Shown: positions 34,415 through 43,098, counted from the stretch's first letter. The stretch is 64,000 bases of DNA from JAHBNG01 sp039028975 (GCA_039028975.1 JBCCHB010000022.1:1-64000); one strand, 5' to 3'. The notes: generated by a model not told the origin, from the sequence alone. Numbers and translations: made by a program.

Positions 34415-34557
34415 ACTATGAAAGAAAATCCAGTTTTTTCTTCAACTAATTTCAGGCCAGGCCGCAACATCCCCTAACCTTGTTTGGGAATTTGCACGCG
34501 GGTCAGATTACTCTTTATCCCTGATAGCGGAGCTCTCCAAACGGAGAGCTTTTTTTA
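34415..34557 (+). ncRNA. Putative leader RNA or small RNA upstream of the PaiB-like gene
   Basis: A strong promoter is followed, about 115 bases on, by a perfect rho-independent terminator that ends 17 bases before the ATG of the PaiB-like gene. The region between is non-coding and contains self-complementary stretches such as GGTCAG with CTGAT. This is the layout of a transcription attenuator, a riboswitch-like leader or an independent small RNA. I do not recognise a known class. Confidence 0.5.
34531..34557 (+). terminator. Rho-independent terminator in the leader
   Basis: AGCTCTCC, loop AAAC, GGAGAGCT, then a run of Ts. It sits directly before the PaiB-like start codon. Confidence 0.85.
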
Positions 34558-34573
34558 TTTGGCAAAAAATATC

Positions 34574-35221
34574 ATGTACATCCCTAAAATCAACCGACTC
34601 AATCATTCAGATGACATTGTTGCGCTAATGGAAGAACATTCGTTTGCCACAGTTGTGACAACAGACGAAGAGGGCGTGCCATTTGCCACCCACATGCCTG
34701 TCCTGCTAGATAAAAACCGAGGTACACATGGTACGCTAATTAGCCACATTGCCAGAGCAAACCCACAAAGAGATCATTTGGCCCACGCACAAGGGATGGA
34801 TGGACAAGAGATACTCGTTATCTTTACTGGTCCCCATGCCTACATATCGCCAAGTTGGTATGCTGGTGAATTCAATGTACCCACATGGAATTACATGGCC
34901 GTTCACGCCTATGGAGGCCCTCGGCTCATAGAAGAGAAAGAACGCCTGCAAGAAATGTTAACAGAGCTTGTTGCCTTCCATGAGGAAACATTGTCCCCTG
35001 AGTGGAGAGTGCCATGGTCTGATGAGCGGTACACGAAGCTGATTCAGGGTATTGTTGGCTTTGAAATGGAGATCACCCGACTGGAAGCCAAATCCAAACT
35101 CAATCAAAATAAGACAGTGGCCGATCAGGAAGGCGTTATTCAGGCATTACGCGACTCGGTAGATTCTACAAATGCGCAAGTCGCCGTCGAAATGTCCAAA
35201 AATTTGCTTCATGCCGAATGA
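34574..35221 (+). CDS. PaiB-family FMN-binding protein
   Basis: A 215-residue protein of the PaiB/FMN-binding negative transcriptional regulator family, related to flavin reductase split barrels. It begins MYIPKINRLN and includes FATHMPVLLD and the conserved AYISPSWYAGEFNVPTWNY block followed by VHAYG. Members have been linked to protease and sporulation control in Bacillus; in most species the role is unclear. The ATG at 34574 is chosen on homology; the upstream frame runs through the terminator. No obvious ribosome-binding site is present, because the terminator occupies that space. Confidence 0.85.
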   Translation: MYIPKINRLNHSDDIVALMEEHSFATVVTTDEEGVPFATHMPVLLDKNRGTHGTLISHIARANPQRDHLAHAQGMDGQEILVIFTGPHAYISPSWYAGEFNVPTWNYMAVHAYGGPRLIEEKERLQEMLTELVAFHEETLSPEWRVPWSDERYTKLIQGIVGFEMEITRLEAKSKLNQNKTVADQEGVIQALRDSVDSTNAQVAVEMSKNLLHAE

Positions 35222-35228
35222 GCGAGTC

Positions 35229-35312
35229 TATACTGCGGTCGCTTTGCAAACAGGTGTTTAGCCTCTCTGGTTGAGCTTCGGAAAACACCTGTTTTCAAAC
35301 GGAGCTGAGTAC
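35229..35312. repeat. Palindromic repeat family B, copy 5
   Basis: From TATACTGCGGTCGCTTTG to CAAACGGAGCTGAGTA. Nested arms are AAACAGGTGTTT and AAACACCTGTTT. It lies directly after the PaiB-like gene and about 60 bases before argC. Confidence 0.9.
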
Positions 35313-35374
35313 AGTAAGTAATTATCGCAAAACTAACTCCCTAGATTATTGAGAACAAAACAAAGGAGCAACAA

Positions 35375-36406
35375 ATGTACACTGTGGGTATTGCCGGTGC
35401 TACCGGCTATACGGGCAACGAACTAATTCAGCTAGTCCACCGCCATCCCCATCTCCAGATTGGCTGGCTGACCAGCGAGAGTAGTGCAGGCGTTCCATAT
35501 TCGGAGATTCACGCCGTTCCGTGGGAGTATCCCCTTATCTCACTAGAGGATGCAGTGACCAGAGCTGATGAGGTGGATGTGGTCTTTCTTTGCCTTCCTC
35601 ATGCAGCATCCATTGAACCAGTCAAAGCCTTTGCGGATGCAGGCAAGATGGTCATTGATTTAAGTGCGGATTATCGGCTGAAAGACGTGGAGACCTATGA
35701 GAAGTGGTATGGCATTCCTCATACGGCACCAGAGCTACTTGAACAGTTTGTCTACGGCCTTTGTGAGGTCTATCGGAGTCAGATTCAGGGGGCCAAGATG
35801 ATCGCTGTCCCTGGCTGCTATCCGACGAGCGTCAACTTAGGACTCTATCCGCTGGCTAAAGCCGGATGGCTAGGTGAAAAGGTAATCGTCGACAGCAAAA
35901 GCGGCCTAACCGGTGCCGGGCGCAAGGCAAAACTAGCGTATAGTTATGCTGAGACCAACGAAAATTTGACCCCTTACAGCATCGGCAAGCGCCATCGTCA
36001 TGTTGCTGAAATGGAGTTGGTACTCAATAACGTCAATGGTCACAAACCCCATCGCTTTACCTTTTCCCCCCACCTACTGCCTACCAATCGGGGGATTCTA
36101 AGCACCATCTATGTAGATGTGGCTGAGGGTGTTACAGAGGCGGAGATCCGCTCGGCATATGTCGAGGCCTACACCGGGGAGCCATTTATTCATCTACTAC
36201 CAGAAGGTCAAATTGCATCTTTGCGTCACACAGTGAATACAAACCGTTGTGCCATTAGCATTACTCCGGTGGATCCTGAGATTCAAGACGGGACAGAATA
36301 TATTGTCACCGCAAGTGAAGACAATCTGTTGAAGGGTGCCAGCGGTCAGGCGGTACAAAATTTTAACATTGCTGTCGGCATCGAAGAGACTACAGGGCTA
36401 CTATAA
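35375..36406 (+). CDS. argC: N-acetyl-gamma-glutamyl-phosphate reductase
   Basis: This enzyme reduces N-acetylglutamyl-5-phosphate to the semialdehyde in arginine synthesis. The 343-residue protein starts YTVGIAGATGYTGNELI (Rossmann loop) and has the active-site Cys in VPGCYPTSVNLGL; HRHVAEME and the SPHLLPTNRGI stretch are also typical. AAAGGAG lies eight bases before the ATG. It opens the run argC-argB-argS-argD-cupin on one strand. Confidence 0.95.
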   Translation: MYTVGIAGATGYTGNELIQLVHRHPHLQIGWLTSESSAGVPYSEIHAVPWEYPLISLEDAVTRADEVDVVFLCLPHAASIEPVKAFADAGKMVIDLSADYRLKDVETYEKWYGIPHTAPELLEQFVYGLCEVYRSQIQGAKMIAVPGCYPTSVNLGLYPLAKAGWLGEKVIVDSKSGLTGAGRKAKLAYSYAETNENLTPYSIGKRHRHVAEMELVLNNVNGHKPHRFTFSPHLLPTNRGILSTIYVDVAEGVTEAEIRSAYVEAYTGEPFIHLLPEGQIASLRHTVNTNRCAISITPVDPEIQDGTEYIVTASEDNLLKGASGQAVQNFNIAVGIEETTGLL

Positions 36407-36417
36407 AGCATAAGAAG

Positions 36418-37254
36418 ATGGAAACAATACAGATGAATCCAGCCTCCTCCGAAGATCCGGAAAATACCCTAACGGATGAACACGAGTCACGTCACGTCAT
36501 TGTGATCAAAGTGGGAGGCAACGAACTGGATGACGAAAGTTTTCTGATCGGTCTTAGCAAATCAGTTCAGAGCATCAAAGATGACGGTCACTTCCCCGTC
36601 ATCGTTCATGGTGGTGGAAAGACCATCGCAAATTATCAGACCAGGCTTGGGCTAGAGACTCAGTTTTTAGAGGGGTTAAGGGTAACGAATGATGCAAGCT
36701 TAGACGTAGCCGAGATGGTCTTGAGCGGCTTGATGAATAAGCGTATTGTACGAGCGCTGGTCAATGGGGACATTCGGGCAGCAGGCGTTAGCGGTGTAGA
36801 TGATGGGACGATTTACGTTGAAAAGATGTGGCATCCCATGGGAGACTTGGGTCGGGTGGGTGATATTCAAGACGTAGATACCTATTTGCTGAAGACACTT
36901 ATTGATGCAGACATTGTGCCAGTGGTTAGCCCAATTAGCTTTGGCAGCCTGGACGGACTAAGCTACAACGTCAACGCTGACCATGCGGCTACTGCTATTG
37001 CTAGCCACCTCAAAGCCATCAAGCTCATCTTTGTCAGTAATGTACCCGGTATCATGGTGGCAGGTCGGGTTGCCCGGGCGGTAACGTCCAACCAAGCTGA
37101 GTCTTGGATTGATGAAGAGATTATTACAGGTGGCATGATTCCCAAAGTACGTAGCGCATTAGAGGCAGTACGCAATGGTGTTGCCCAAGCGGTAATTAGC
37201 AACCTGGCAGGTATTCAGGATGGCACAGGGACGGGAATTTTGGGAACGGGATGA
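36418..37254 (+). CDS. argB: Acetylglutamate kinase
   Basis: This enzyme phosphorylates N-acetylglutamate, the second step of arginine synthesis. The 278-residue amino-acid-kinase protein has VIKVGGNEL, VIVHGGGKTI, NVNADHAATAIA and GGMIPKVRSALEAV, all in family order. An N-terminal stretch of about 25 residues, rich in Glu and Ser, precedes the domain. It starts 11 bases after argC. It is followed by a 15-bp tandem repeat before argS. Confidence 0.95.
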   Translation: METIQMNPASSEDPENTLTDEHESRHVIVIKVGGNELDDESFLIGLSKSVQSIKDDGHFPVIVHGGGKTIANYQTRLGLETQFLEGLRVTNDASLDVAEMVLSGLMNKRIVRALVNGDIRAAGVSGVDDGTIYVEKMWHPMGDLGRVGDIQDVDTYLLKTLIDADIVPVVSPISFGSLDGLSYNVNADHAATAIASHLKAIKLIFVSNVPGIMVAGRVARAVTSNQAESWIDEEIITGGMIPKVRSALEAVRNGVAQAVISNLAGIQDGTGTGILGTG

Positions 37255-37255
37255 A

Positions 37256-37393
37256 TCGGTAATCGGTCGGTCGGTAATCGGTGAGTCGGTAATCGGTGAG
37301 TCGGTAATCGGTCGGTCGGTAATCGGTCGGTCGGTAATCGGTCGGTCGGTAATCGGTCGGTCGGTAATCGATGGGTCGGTAATCGGTGGGTCG
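37256..37393 (+). repeat. 15-bp minisatellite between argB and argS
   Basis: Nine units with an exact 15-base period and consensus TCGGTAATCGGTCGG (variants with GAG, GGG or ATGGG). It fills nearly all the space between the argB stop and the argS ribosome-binding site. Both strands remain open as 5-residue periodic frames; I regard these as non-coding by-products. Confidence 0.95.
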
Positions 37394-37435
37394 ATATTAA
37401 GCGATCAAGCGACCAACATACAGTAACGGAGAAAT

Positions 37436-39202
37436 ATGTCAATTCTTAACTGGCTTACCGAATTAATGGGTGAGCAATTTAATCAAATCGGTTTGGATGC
37501 AAGCTACGGAGCGGTTGTCAAGTCGGACCGACCGGATCTGGCTCAATTTCAGTGCAACGGTGCCTTGGCTGCTGCCAAAGCGGCTAAGCAGAAACCTCGC
37601 GATCTGGCCCTCTCGATCACAGAGCGGCTGGAGAGCATGGAGCACTTCAGCGAAGTCACGATAGCAGGACCAGGCTTTATTAATTTGAAGTTAAAGGATT
37701 CTGTATTGCTCCACTGGATCGAAAAGGTCAATCGAGATGATCGTTTGGGCTGCCCGGCAGCAGACCCGTCTGAGATGATCATTGTAGATTACGGTGGGGC
37801 GAATGTAGCCAAGCCCATGCACGTCGGCCACCTACGAGCAGCCATCATCGGAGAAAGCATAAAGCGGCAGGCTCAATTCCTAGGCCATCAGGTTGTGGGA
37901 GATGTTCACCTAGGTGATTGGGGGCTTCAGATGGGGATGCTCATTGCAGAAATGGCAGAACGGACGCCTGAACTACCCTACTTTGATCCGGATTTCAGCG
38001 GGCCATATCCAGGCGAATCGCCTGTTACTATCGATGAACTGGCCGAGATCTACCCCACAGCAAGCGGCAAGGCCAAGGAAGATATCGGTATGCTACATCG
38101 CTCGCGTCAGGCCACCCAAGAATTGCAGGACGGTCGACCTGGTTATATGGCCTTGTGGCAACACTTTGTCGATGTATCCGTTGCAGAGCTGAAGGTGGAC
38201 TATGCGCGCCTAAATGTCTACTTTGATCTATGGCTTGGCGAAAGTGACACCCAACCTGTGCTGCCCGACATGATTGCTCACCTCCAAGAAGCTGGCCACG
38301 TTCGCGAAAGTGATGATGCACTCATCATTGATGTGGTTAAGCCAGACGACAACCATGAGCTACCCCCTCTCATTCTGCGCAAGTCCGACGGGGCAGTCCT
38401 CTACGGCTCAACCGATCTGGCTACCATCTTGATGCGAGTACGGGATTACAAGCCAGAGCGCGTTGTTTACGTGGTGGATCGACGCCAAAGCGACCACTTT
38501 GCTCAGGTCTTTCGTGCAGCCTACAAAACGAATATTGCGCCAGATTCGATGGAGTTAACCCACGTCGATTTTGGCACCATGAACGGCAAGGATGGCCGCC
38601 CCTTCAAGACTCGGGAGGGAGGAGCATTGCGGCTGAGCAATCTGTTGGAAATGGTCTATGATGCGGCTCGTCAGAAGCTGGATGAAGTAGAGGTTGGCGG
38701 AGATTTGGATGGTGAGGAGAAAGAGAGCGTGGCGAAATTAGTGGGCGTTGCAGCCCTCAAGTTTGCCGATCTCTCTAACCATCGCTCTAAAAATTATGTC
38801 TTTGAGTTAGACAAATTTTTCTCTTTCGAGGGGCGCACCGGTCCCTATCTGCTCTATACAACAGTACGTGCCAAATCTCTTTTGGGGCGAGCCAATGCGG
38901 CTGGTGCCACGCTAGGAACCATTGGCAAACCAGCCAGTGATCTAGAGCGAAACCTTCTTCTTTCATTTCTGGATCTGCCAGAGGTATTGAATAAGGCATT
39001 TGCCGACTACGCTCCCCATCATCTTTGCGAATATGCCTACACCCTGGCTACCCAATTCAATCGCTTCTACCATGAGCATCATATCATGACGGAAGCCGAT
39101 CTGGAGCAACAGGGAGCTTGGCTAGCATTAACCGATCTCTTTGTCCGAATGGAAGAACAGGTTTTAACCTTGCTAGGAATTGAAGTGCCGGAGAAAATGT
39201 AG
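37436..39202 (+). CDS. argS: Arginyl-tRNA synthetase
   Basis: A class I synthetase that charges tRNA-Arg, 588 residues. The N-terminal tRNA-binding Add-1 domain (about 1-100) is followed by the HIGH-type motif in AKPMHVGHLR, VGDVHLGDWGLQMG, a KMSKS-like loop near GTMNGKDGRPFKTREGG, and an anticodon-binding alpha-helical domain ending in TLLGIEVPEKM. CGGAGAAAT precedes the ATG. It sits inside the arginine biosynthesis run, which links arginine supply with its charging enzyme. A self-splicing-intron tRNA-Arg gene lies 11 kb downstream. Confidence 0.95.
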   Translation: MSILNWLTELMGEQFNQIGLDASYGAVVKSDRPDLAQFQCNGALAAAKAAKQKPRDLALSITERLESMEHFSEVTIAGPGFINLKLKDSVLLHWIEKVNRDDRLGCPAADPSEMIIVDYGGANVAKPMHVGHLRAAIIGESIKRQAQFLGHQVVGDVHLGDWGLQMGMLIAEMAERTPELPYFDPDFSGPYPGESPVTIDELAEIYPTASGKAKEDIGMLHRSRQATQELQDGRPGYMALWQHFVDVSVAELKVDYARLNVYFDLWLGESDTQPVLPDMIAHLQEAGHVRESDDALIIDVVKPDDNHELPPLILRKSDGAVLYGSTDLATILMRVRDYKPERVVYVVDRRQSDHFAQVFRAAYKTNIAPDSMELTHVDFGTMNGKDGRPFKTREGGALRLSNLLEMVYDAARQKLDEVEVGGDLDGEEKESVAKLVGVAALKFADLSNHRSKNYVFELDKFFSFEGRTGPYLLYTTVRAKSLLGRANAAGATLGTIGKPASDLERNLLLSFLDLPEVLNKAFADYAPHHLCEYAYTLATQFNRFYHEHHIMTEADLEQQGAWLALTDLFVRMEEQVLTLLGIEVPEKM

Positions 39203-39229
39203 ACATTAAAATCGTTGAAGTAAGTGACA

Positions 39230-39265
39230 GCTGGTGGTTGGTTATCGCAGAAACCAACCACCAGC
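39230..39265. repeat. 14-bp perfect hairpin between argS and argD
   Basis: GCTGGTGGTTGGTT and AACCAACCACCAGC are exact reverse complements with an eight-base loop. No T-run follows. It may be an mRNA-processing or stability element within the arg transcript. Confidence 0.75.
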
Positions 39266-39292
39266 AATCAGCCACCCAAACAGGAGAACCAA

Positions 39293-40498
39293 ATGAACGC
39301 GCAAGAAGTCATCAAAATGGAAAATGAGAATGTATTAGGGGTATACGGACGGCCAGAGATTGTCTTTGAACGAGGAGAAGGTAGCACCCTTTACGATACG
39401 GAAGGGAACGCCTACACCGACTGTGTTGCTGGCATTGCTGTTAACAATTTAGGATATAACGATCCAGGGATCAACCGTGCTATGCAGGAGGTGGCTTCAA
39501 CAGGCGTATTGCATCTAAGCAATCTCTATCACTCCGCCCCCCATGCCAAACTGGCTGAACTTCTCTGCAGCACCTGCTTTGCCGACAAAGTTCATTTTAG
39601 CCTCTGTGGGGCCAGTGCCAACGAAGGGGCCATGAAGTTTGCTCGCCGCGTCGCCTTTAACCAAGGCAAGCAAGATAAGTATGAGGTACTAGCCTTCTCC
39701 AACGCCTTCCACGGTCGCCTCTTTGGAAGTTTGTCTGCAACGCCACGGCCTCAGTATCAGGAAGCCTTTCAGCCGCTTATGCCAGGTACTCGTTTTGCAG
39801 AATTTAATAATTTGGAAAGTGCCAAAGCAGAGATGAATGAAAATGTGGCCGCCATCCTCGTTGAGCCGATCCAGGGTGAAGGTGGCATCCACCCTGCAAC
39901 GAAGGAATTCCTGGCTGGTCTACGTACATTGGCTGATGAATATAGCGCAACTCTAATTTACGATGAAGTCCAATGCGGCGTTGGTCGAACGGGCCAAATG
40001 TGGGGCTACCAGACCATCGGTGGCGACGATGCCGAGTCGATAGCACCGGACATCATGACGACAGCCAAACCGCTGGCGGGTGGCCTGCCCATTGGAGCCA
40101 TCATGATGAACGACAAGGTCGGTAACGAAATCAAAAAGGGCGATCACGCTAGCACCTTTGCTGGCAATCCTTTCACAACCCATGTGGCTCATCACGTTGT
40201 TAGCCGGATCAAAGAACCTGCATTTCTAGCAGACGTTAGTGAGAAAGGTGACTATCTGGTTGAGCTACTGGATGAGCTAAACAGCCCACACATTAAAGAG
40301 ATTCGTGGTGAAGGGCTCCTGGTCGGTGTGCAGATGGATACGGACGTTGCACCTATCGTCAATGCTGCTTATGACAAAGGCGTAGTTCTTGTCAGTGCAG
40401 GGGCTGATGTGCTGCGCTTCGTGCCACCATTGATCATTACCAAAGAAGAGCTAGAGAAGTCTGTCAAGGTCGTTGGTGAGATTCTACAGGAGATGTAG
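39293..40498 (+). CDS. argD: Acetylornithine aminotransferase (class III PLP enzyme)
   Basis: This enzyme transfers the amino group of glutamate to N-acetylglutamate semialdehyde. The 401-residue fold-type I protein has SLCGASANEGAMKFAR, NAFHGRLFGSL, LVEPIQGEGG, LIYDEVQCGVGRTG and the PLP lysine in TTAKPLAGGLPIGA. The ATG at 39293 has CAGGAGAA upstream; the frame from 39224 runs through the hairpin and is rejected. argF, argG, argH and argJ are not in the window. The assignment to argD rather than another omega-aminotransferase rests on the operon. Confidence 0.93.
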   Translation: MNAQEVIKMENENVLGVYGRPEIVFERGEGSTLYDTEGNAYTDCVAGIAVNNLGYNDPGINRAMQEVASTGVLHLSNLYHSAPHAKLAELLCSTCFADKVHFSLCGASANEGAMKFARRVAFNQGKQDKYEVLAFSNAFHGRLFGSLSATPRPQYQEAFQPLMPGTRFAEFNNLESAKAEMNENVAAILVEPIQGEGGIHPATKEFLAGLRTLADEYSATLIYDEVQCGVGRTGQMWGYQTIGGDDAESIAPDIMTTAKPLAGGLPIGAIMMNDKVGNEIKKGDHASTFAGNPFTTHVAHHVVSRIKEPAFLADVSEKGDYLVELLDELNSPHIKEIRGEGLLVGVQMDTDVAPIVNAAYDKGVVLVSAGADVLRFVPPLIITKEELEKSVKVVGEILQEM

Positions 40499-40504
40499 AA
40501 CACC

Positions 40505-40780
40505 ATGAATGCAACTTCTGAAGTCTTAGCCAACGATGATCGGGTCATCGCCACCAAGTGGACCATGAGCCCTGATAGCGAAACGGGGCACCATACCCAC
40601 AACTACGACTATGTGGTCGTCTATCTCTCCGATGGTATGCTTACCGTCACATCCGAAGCCGGAGAGATAGAGGTGCCGGTAGCCAAGCACCAGCTAACGT
40701 CCCGGCCTGCCGGTGTGAGGCACAATGTAATGAACCGAACAGCAGAGCCACTTGAGTTTATCGAAATCGAGATTAAGTAG
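40505..40780 (+). CDS. Small cupin-domain protein
   Basis: A 91-residue single cupin. The metal-binding histidine pair is in SETGHHTHNYDYVVVYLSDG, and the second motif is near RPAGVRHNVMN. The gene starts six bases after argD, so it is co-transcribed with the arginine genes. Its ligand or reaction is unknown; small cupins of this type are found as metabolite-binding or isomerase proteins. Confidence 0.8.
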   Translation: MNATSEVLANDDRVIATKWTMSPDSETGHHTHNYDYVVVYLSDGMLTVTSEAGEIEVPVAKHQLTSRPAGVRHNVMNRTAEPLEFIEIEIK

Positions 40781-40810
40781 CCGTTTATGTGCCTTCTCAA
40801 TAAAATCGAA

Positions 40811-40895
40811 TGGTATAACGAATTCTGTGTAAAATTCCAGGTGTTCTGAGCAGACATGCTCTCTATTTTTCCTTTTACACAACCATCGTTATACG
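40811..40895 (+). repeat. Inverted-repeat element family D, copy 1
   Basis: An 85-bp element running from TGGTATAACGAATTCTGTG to TTACACAACCATCGTTATACG. Its ends GTATAACGA are inverted repeats. The second copy (43186-43270) has the same length and opposite orientation. Confidence 0.85.
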
Positions 40896-41004
40896 GTCAT
40901 AAATCTAGGTGAGGACCTGTCAGGTTTCAGACACATGACAGGGCTGACCCGATGCATCGTTACTCATTGAGAAGGCACTCTTTAGTATTGGGAAAAGCAA
41001 CAAA

Positions 41005-41628
41005 ATGTCTCTACAGCTACGCTCTCCAGAAGTCACAGAAGTGAACCAGGTTGCCGCGCTGGTCAATCAGTATGCTTCTCAAAACATCATGTTGCCCCGA
41101 ACACCAGAAAGTGTAACCCAAACACTAGATGACTGGTTGATAGCGGTAGAACCCGATCCCTCCTCGGGGCGTCCGATTGTTATCGGATGTGGTGCATTGG
41201 TGGCTCTAACAGAAGAGCTGGTCGAAATTCGCTCTTTGGCTGTCGCAGAAGGGCAGCAAGGAAAGCGTATTGGCGCACAAATTGTTCTTCAGCTTGTAGA
41301 GATGGCCCGCAAACGCCGCTTTAGCCAGGTCTGTGCATTAACGCTGAGCGAAGGGTTCTTTCTTAAGCTTGGCTTTGATCTTGTAGATCGCTGGAGCATC
41401 AGCCCGAAAGTTTGGCAAGCATGTATCTACTGCCCTAAGTTTCACCGCTGCGACGAGGTGGCAGTGCTTATGCATTTGACTGGCAGCCCGGCAACTCGGA
41501 AAGAGCCATTGGAACTCTCCGCATCGCCGGCTTGGAATGGCCTACTGAAGTGGAAAGAGTGGCAGCCATTAAAATTAGCCTATAAACAAGAAGTAGAGTT
41601 GAAAGAGTTAGATAAGAAAGAAGCGTGA
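41005..41628 (+). CDS. argA: GNAT acetyltransferase, probable short-form N-acetylglutamate synthase
   Basis: A 207-residue GNAT-fold protein. The segment VNQYASQNIMLPRTPESV and the later EIRSLAV, the QQGKRIGAQIV acetyl-CoA loop and ACIYCPKFHRCDEVAV are the layout of short bacterial N-acetylglutamate synthases, which lack the kinase-like domain. This would supply the first arginine intermediate and fits the neighbouring argC, argB and argD. A Ser/Glu/Lys-rich tail of about 50 residues is extra. Its stop overlaps the first codons of carA. A different GNAT substrate cannot be excluded. Confidence 0.75.
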   Translation: MSLQLRSPEVTEVNQVAALVNQYASQNIMLPRTPESVTQTLDDWLIAVEPDPSSGRPIVIGCGALVALTEELVEIRSLAVAEGQQGKRIGAQIVLQLVEMARKRRFSQVCALTLSEGFFLKLGFDLVDRWSISPKVWQACIYCPKFHRCDEVAVLMHLTGSPATRKEPLELSASPAWNGLLKWKEWQPLKLAYKQEVELKELDKKEA

Positions 41629-42800
41629 TGTCAACAGCAATCCTTGTACTAGAAGATGGGACCGTATTCCAGGGTCAGTCCTTCGGGGCCGCAACAACTG
41701 TCGTCGGTGAGGTTGTCTTTAATACGAGCCTTACTGGTTACCAAGAGGTCATTACCGATCCTTCGTATCGTGGGCAAATGGTCTGCATGACCGTCTCTCA
41801 CGTGGGTAATACAGGCATAAACAGCGAAGATGTGGAGAGTGATCGACCCCAGATCACAGCATTTATCGTACGCGAAGTCAGCTCGGTTGTCTCCAACTGG
41901 CGAGCAAACGAGACATTGACAGCCTATCTAAATCGCCATCAGATTCCCGGCATCAGCGAAATCGATACTCGTTACCTCACCCGCACATTGCGCGATCAGG
42001 GTATCATGCACGCTGCCCTCTCGACAGATGGTCGTCATACCGTTGAAGAACTACAAGCGTTGGCTCAAAGTTGGGAAGGACTGGACGGGCGCGATCTGGT
42101 GCAGGAGGTCACCTGTCAGGAACCCTACAACTGGGTCGATGGTACCCAAGTGGAGTGGAAACCAGTTCCATCAGGGGGAGGAGAATCACCAGCAGGGGAT
42201 CAGGGACAATGGGACACGACATCGCCTCTCGTGGTGGCCTACGATTTTGGCATCAAGCAGAACATTCTACGTCGACTGACCTCTCATGGATTGAGGGTGA
42301 CCGTCGTTCCGGCCCATACACCGGCAGAAGATGTGTTAGCCATGACGCCAGATGGAATTTTCCTCTCCAATGGACCAGGTGACCCAGCAGGCGTCCCATA
42401 TGCAACTGAAGCCGTCAGCCGTCTCTTAGAAGCTCACATTCCTACCTTTGGAATTTGTCTGGGACACCAGATTATCGGACGAGCATTAGGGGCCGACACA
42501 TATAAACTCAAGTTTGGCCATCATGGTGGTAATCAGCCAGTTAGTGACGTGGATACAACCAATGTGCAGATTACTTCTCAGAACCATAACTACGCTGTGG
42601 ACGAGCAGGGTCTGCCCAACCACGCTCAAGTTACTCATAAGAATCTAAATGATGAAACTGTAGAAGGGCTGCGCCTCACGGATCGGCCTGTCTTCTGCGT
42701 TCAATATCACCCTGAAGCCAGCCCTGGACCACACGACGCGGATCTGCTCTTCGAGCGGTTTGCCAATATGGTGAAGGCTGGAAGTCCCAAGCCCCACTAG
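41628..42800 (+). CDS. carA: Carbamoyl-phosphate synthase small subunit
   Basis: This glutaminase subunit feeds ammonia to carbamoyl-phosphate synthase for arginine and pyrimidine synthesis. The 390-residue protein has the N-terminal CarA domain (LVLEDGTVFQGQSFG, NTSLTGYQEVITDPSY) and a class I glutamine amidotransferase domain with Cys in FGICLGHQIIG and the His-Glu pair in QYHPEASPGPHD. The ATG overlaps the argA stop (GTGATG), so coupling is likely. A GTG one codon earlier is possible. carB is not in the window. Confidence 0.95.
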   Translation: MSTAILVLEDGTVFQGQSFGAATTVVGEVVFNTSLTGYQEVITDPSYRGQMVCMTVSHVGNTGINSEDVESDRPQITAFIVREVSSVVSNWRANETLTAYLNRHQIPGISEIDTRYLTRTLRDQGIMHAALSTDGRHTVEELQALAQSWEGLDGRDLVQEVTCQEPYNWVDGTQVEWKPVPSGGGESPAGDQGQWDTTSPLVVAYDFGIKQNILRRLTSHGLRVTVVPAHTPAEDVLAMTPDGIFLSNGPGDPAGVPYATEAVSRLLEAHIPTFGICLGHQIIGRALGADTYKLKFGHHGGNQPVSDVDTTNVQITSQNHNYAVDEQGLPNHAQVTHKNLNDETVEGLRLTDRPVFCVQYHPEASPGPHDADLLFERFANMVKAGSPKPH

Positions 42801-42849
42801 AAAGGCAAAATCGGTATTTTGAAAACAACGACAGCGTAAATCTACTAGT

Positions 42850-43098
42850 TTTCAGGCGTTTGGTCAGTCAGACGTACAGGTCAAATTGCTCCGCAAACTC
42901 GCCTCCAAGTTCAAACCAACTAAGCCGGTCATTTTCCTGGGTGACAGCGAATTTGATGGAGTCACCGTACAGAGTGTTCTCAAAGAACTGAAATGGTTCT
43001 ATGTTTTGAGAACCTCTCCATCCCTTTACATTTATACCTCCCAGGATGCACAGACACAGGATGAAATCAGGATGGGCGACCTTTTCCACCAGACTTGA
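42850..43098 (+). pseudogene. Remnant of an IS4-like DDE transposase
   Basis: An uninterrupted frame without a proper start encodes about 80 residues. It reads FGQSDVQVKLLRKLASKF, then PVIFLGDSEFDGVTVQ and WFYVLRTSPSLYI. This order (an Asp in a LGDSEF strand followed by a W-Y-V-L-R strand) is typical of the middle of IS4-family DDE transposases. The N- and C-terminal thirds are missing. It lies between carA and the inverted-repeat element D2. Confidence 0.65.

Noticed and set aside
37256..37393. CRISPR array
   Set aside because: The repeat units are directly contiguous without spacers.
37220..37426. Five-residue-repeat proteins on both strands over the minisatellite
   Set aside because: A 15-bp repeat without stops is open by construction; no ribosome-binding site or signal is present.
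41005..41628. Ribosomal-protein or antibiotic acetyltransferase reading of the GNAT gene
   Set aside because: The conserved segments and the arg context fit the short N-acetylglutamate synthase better.
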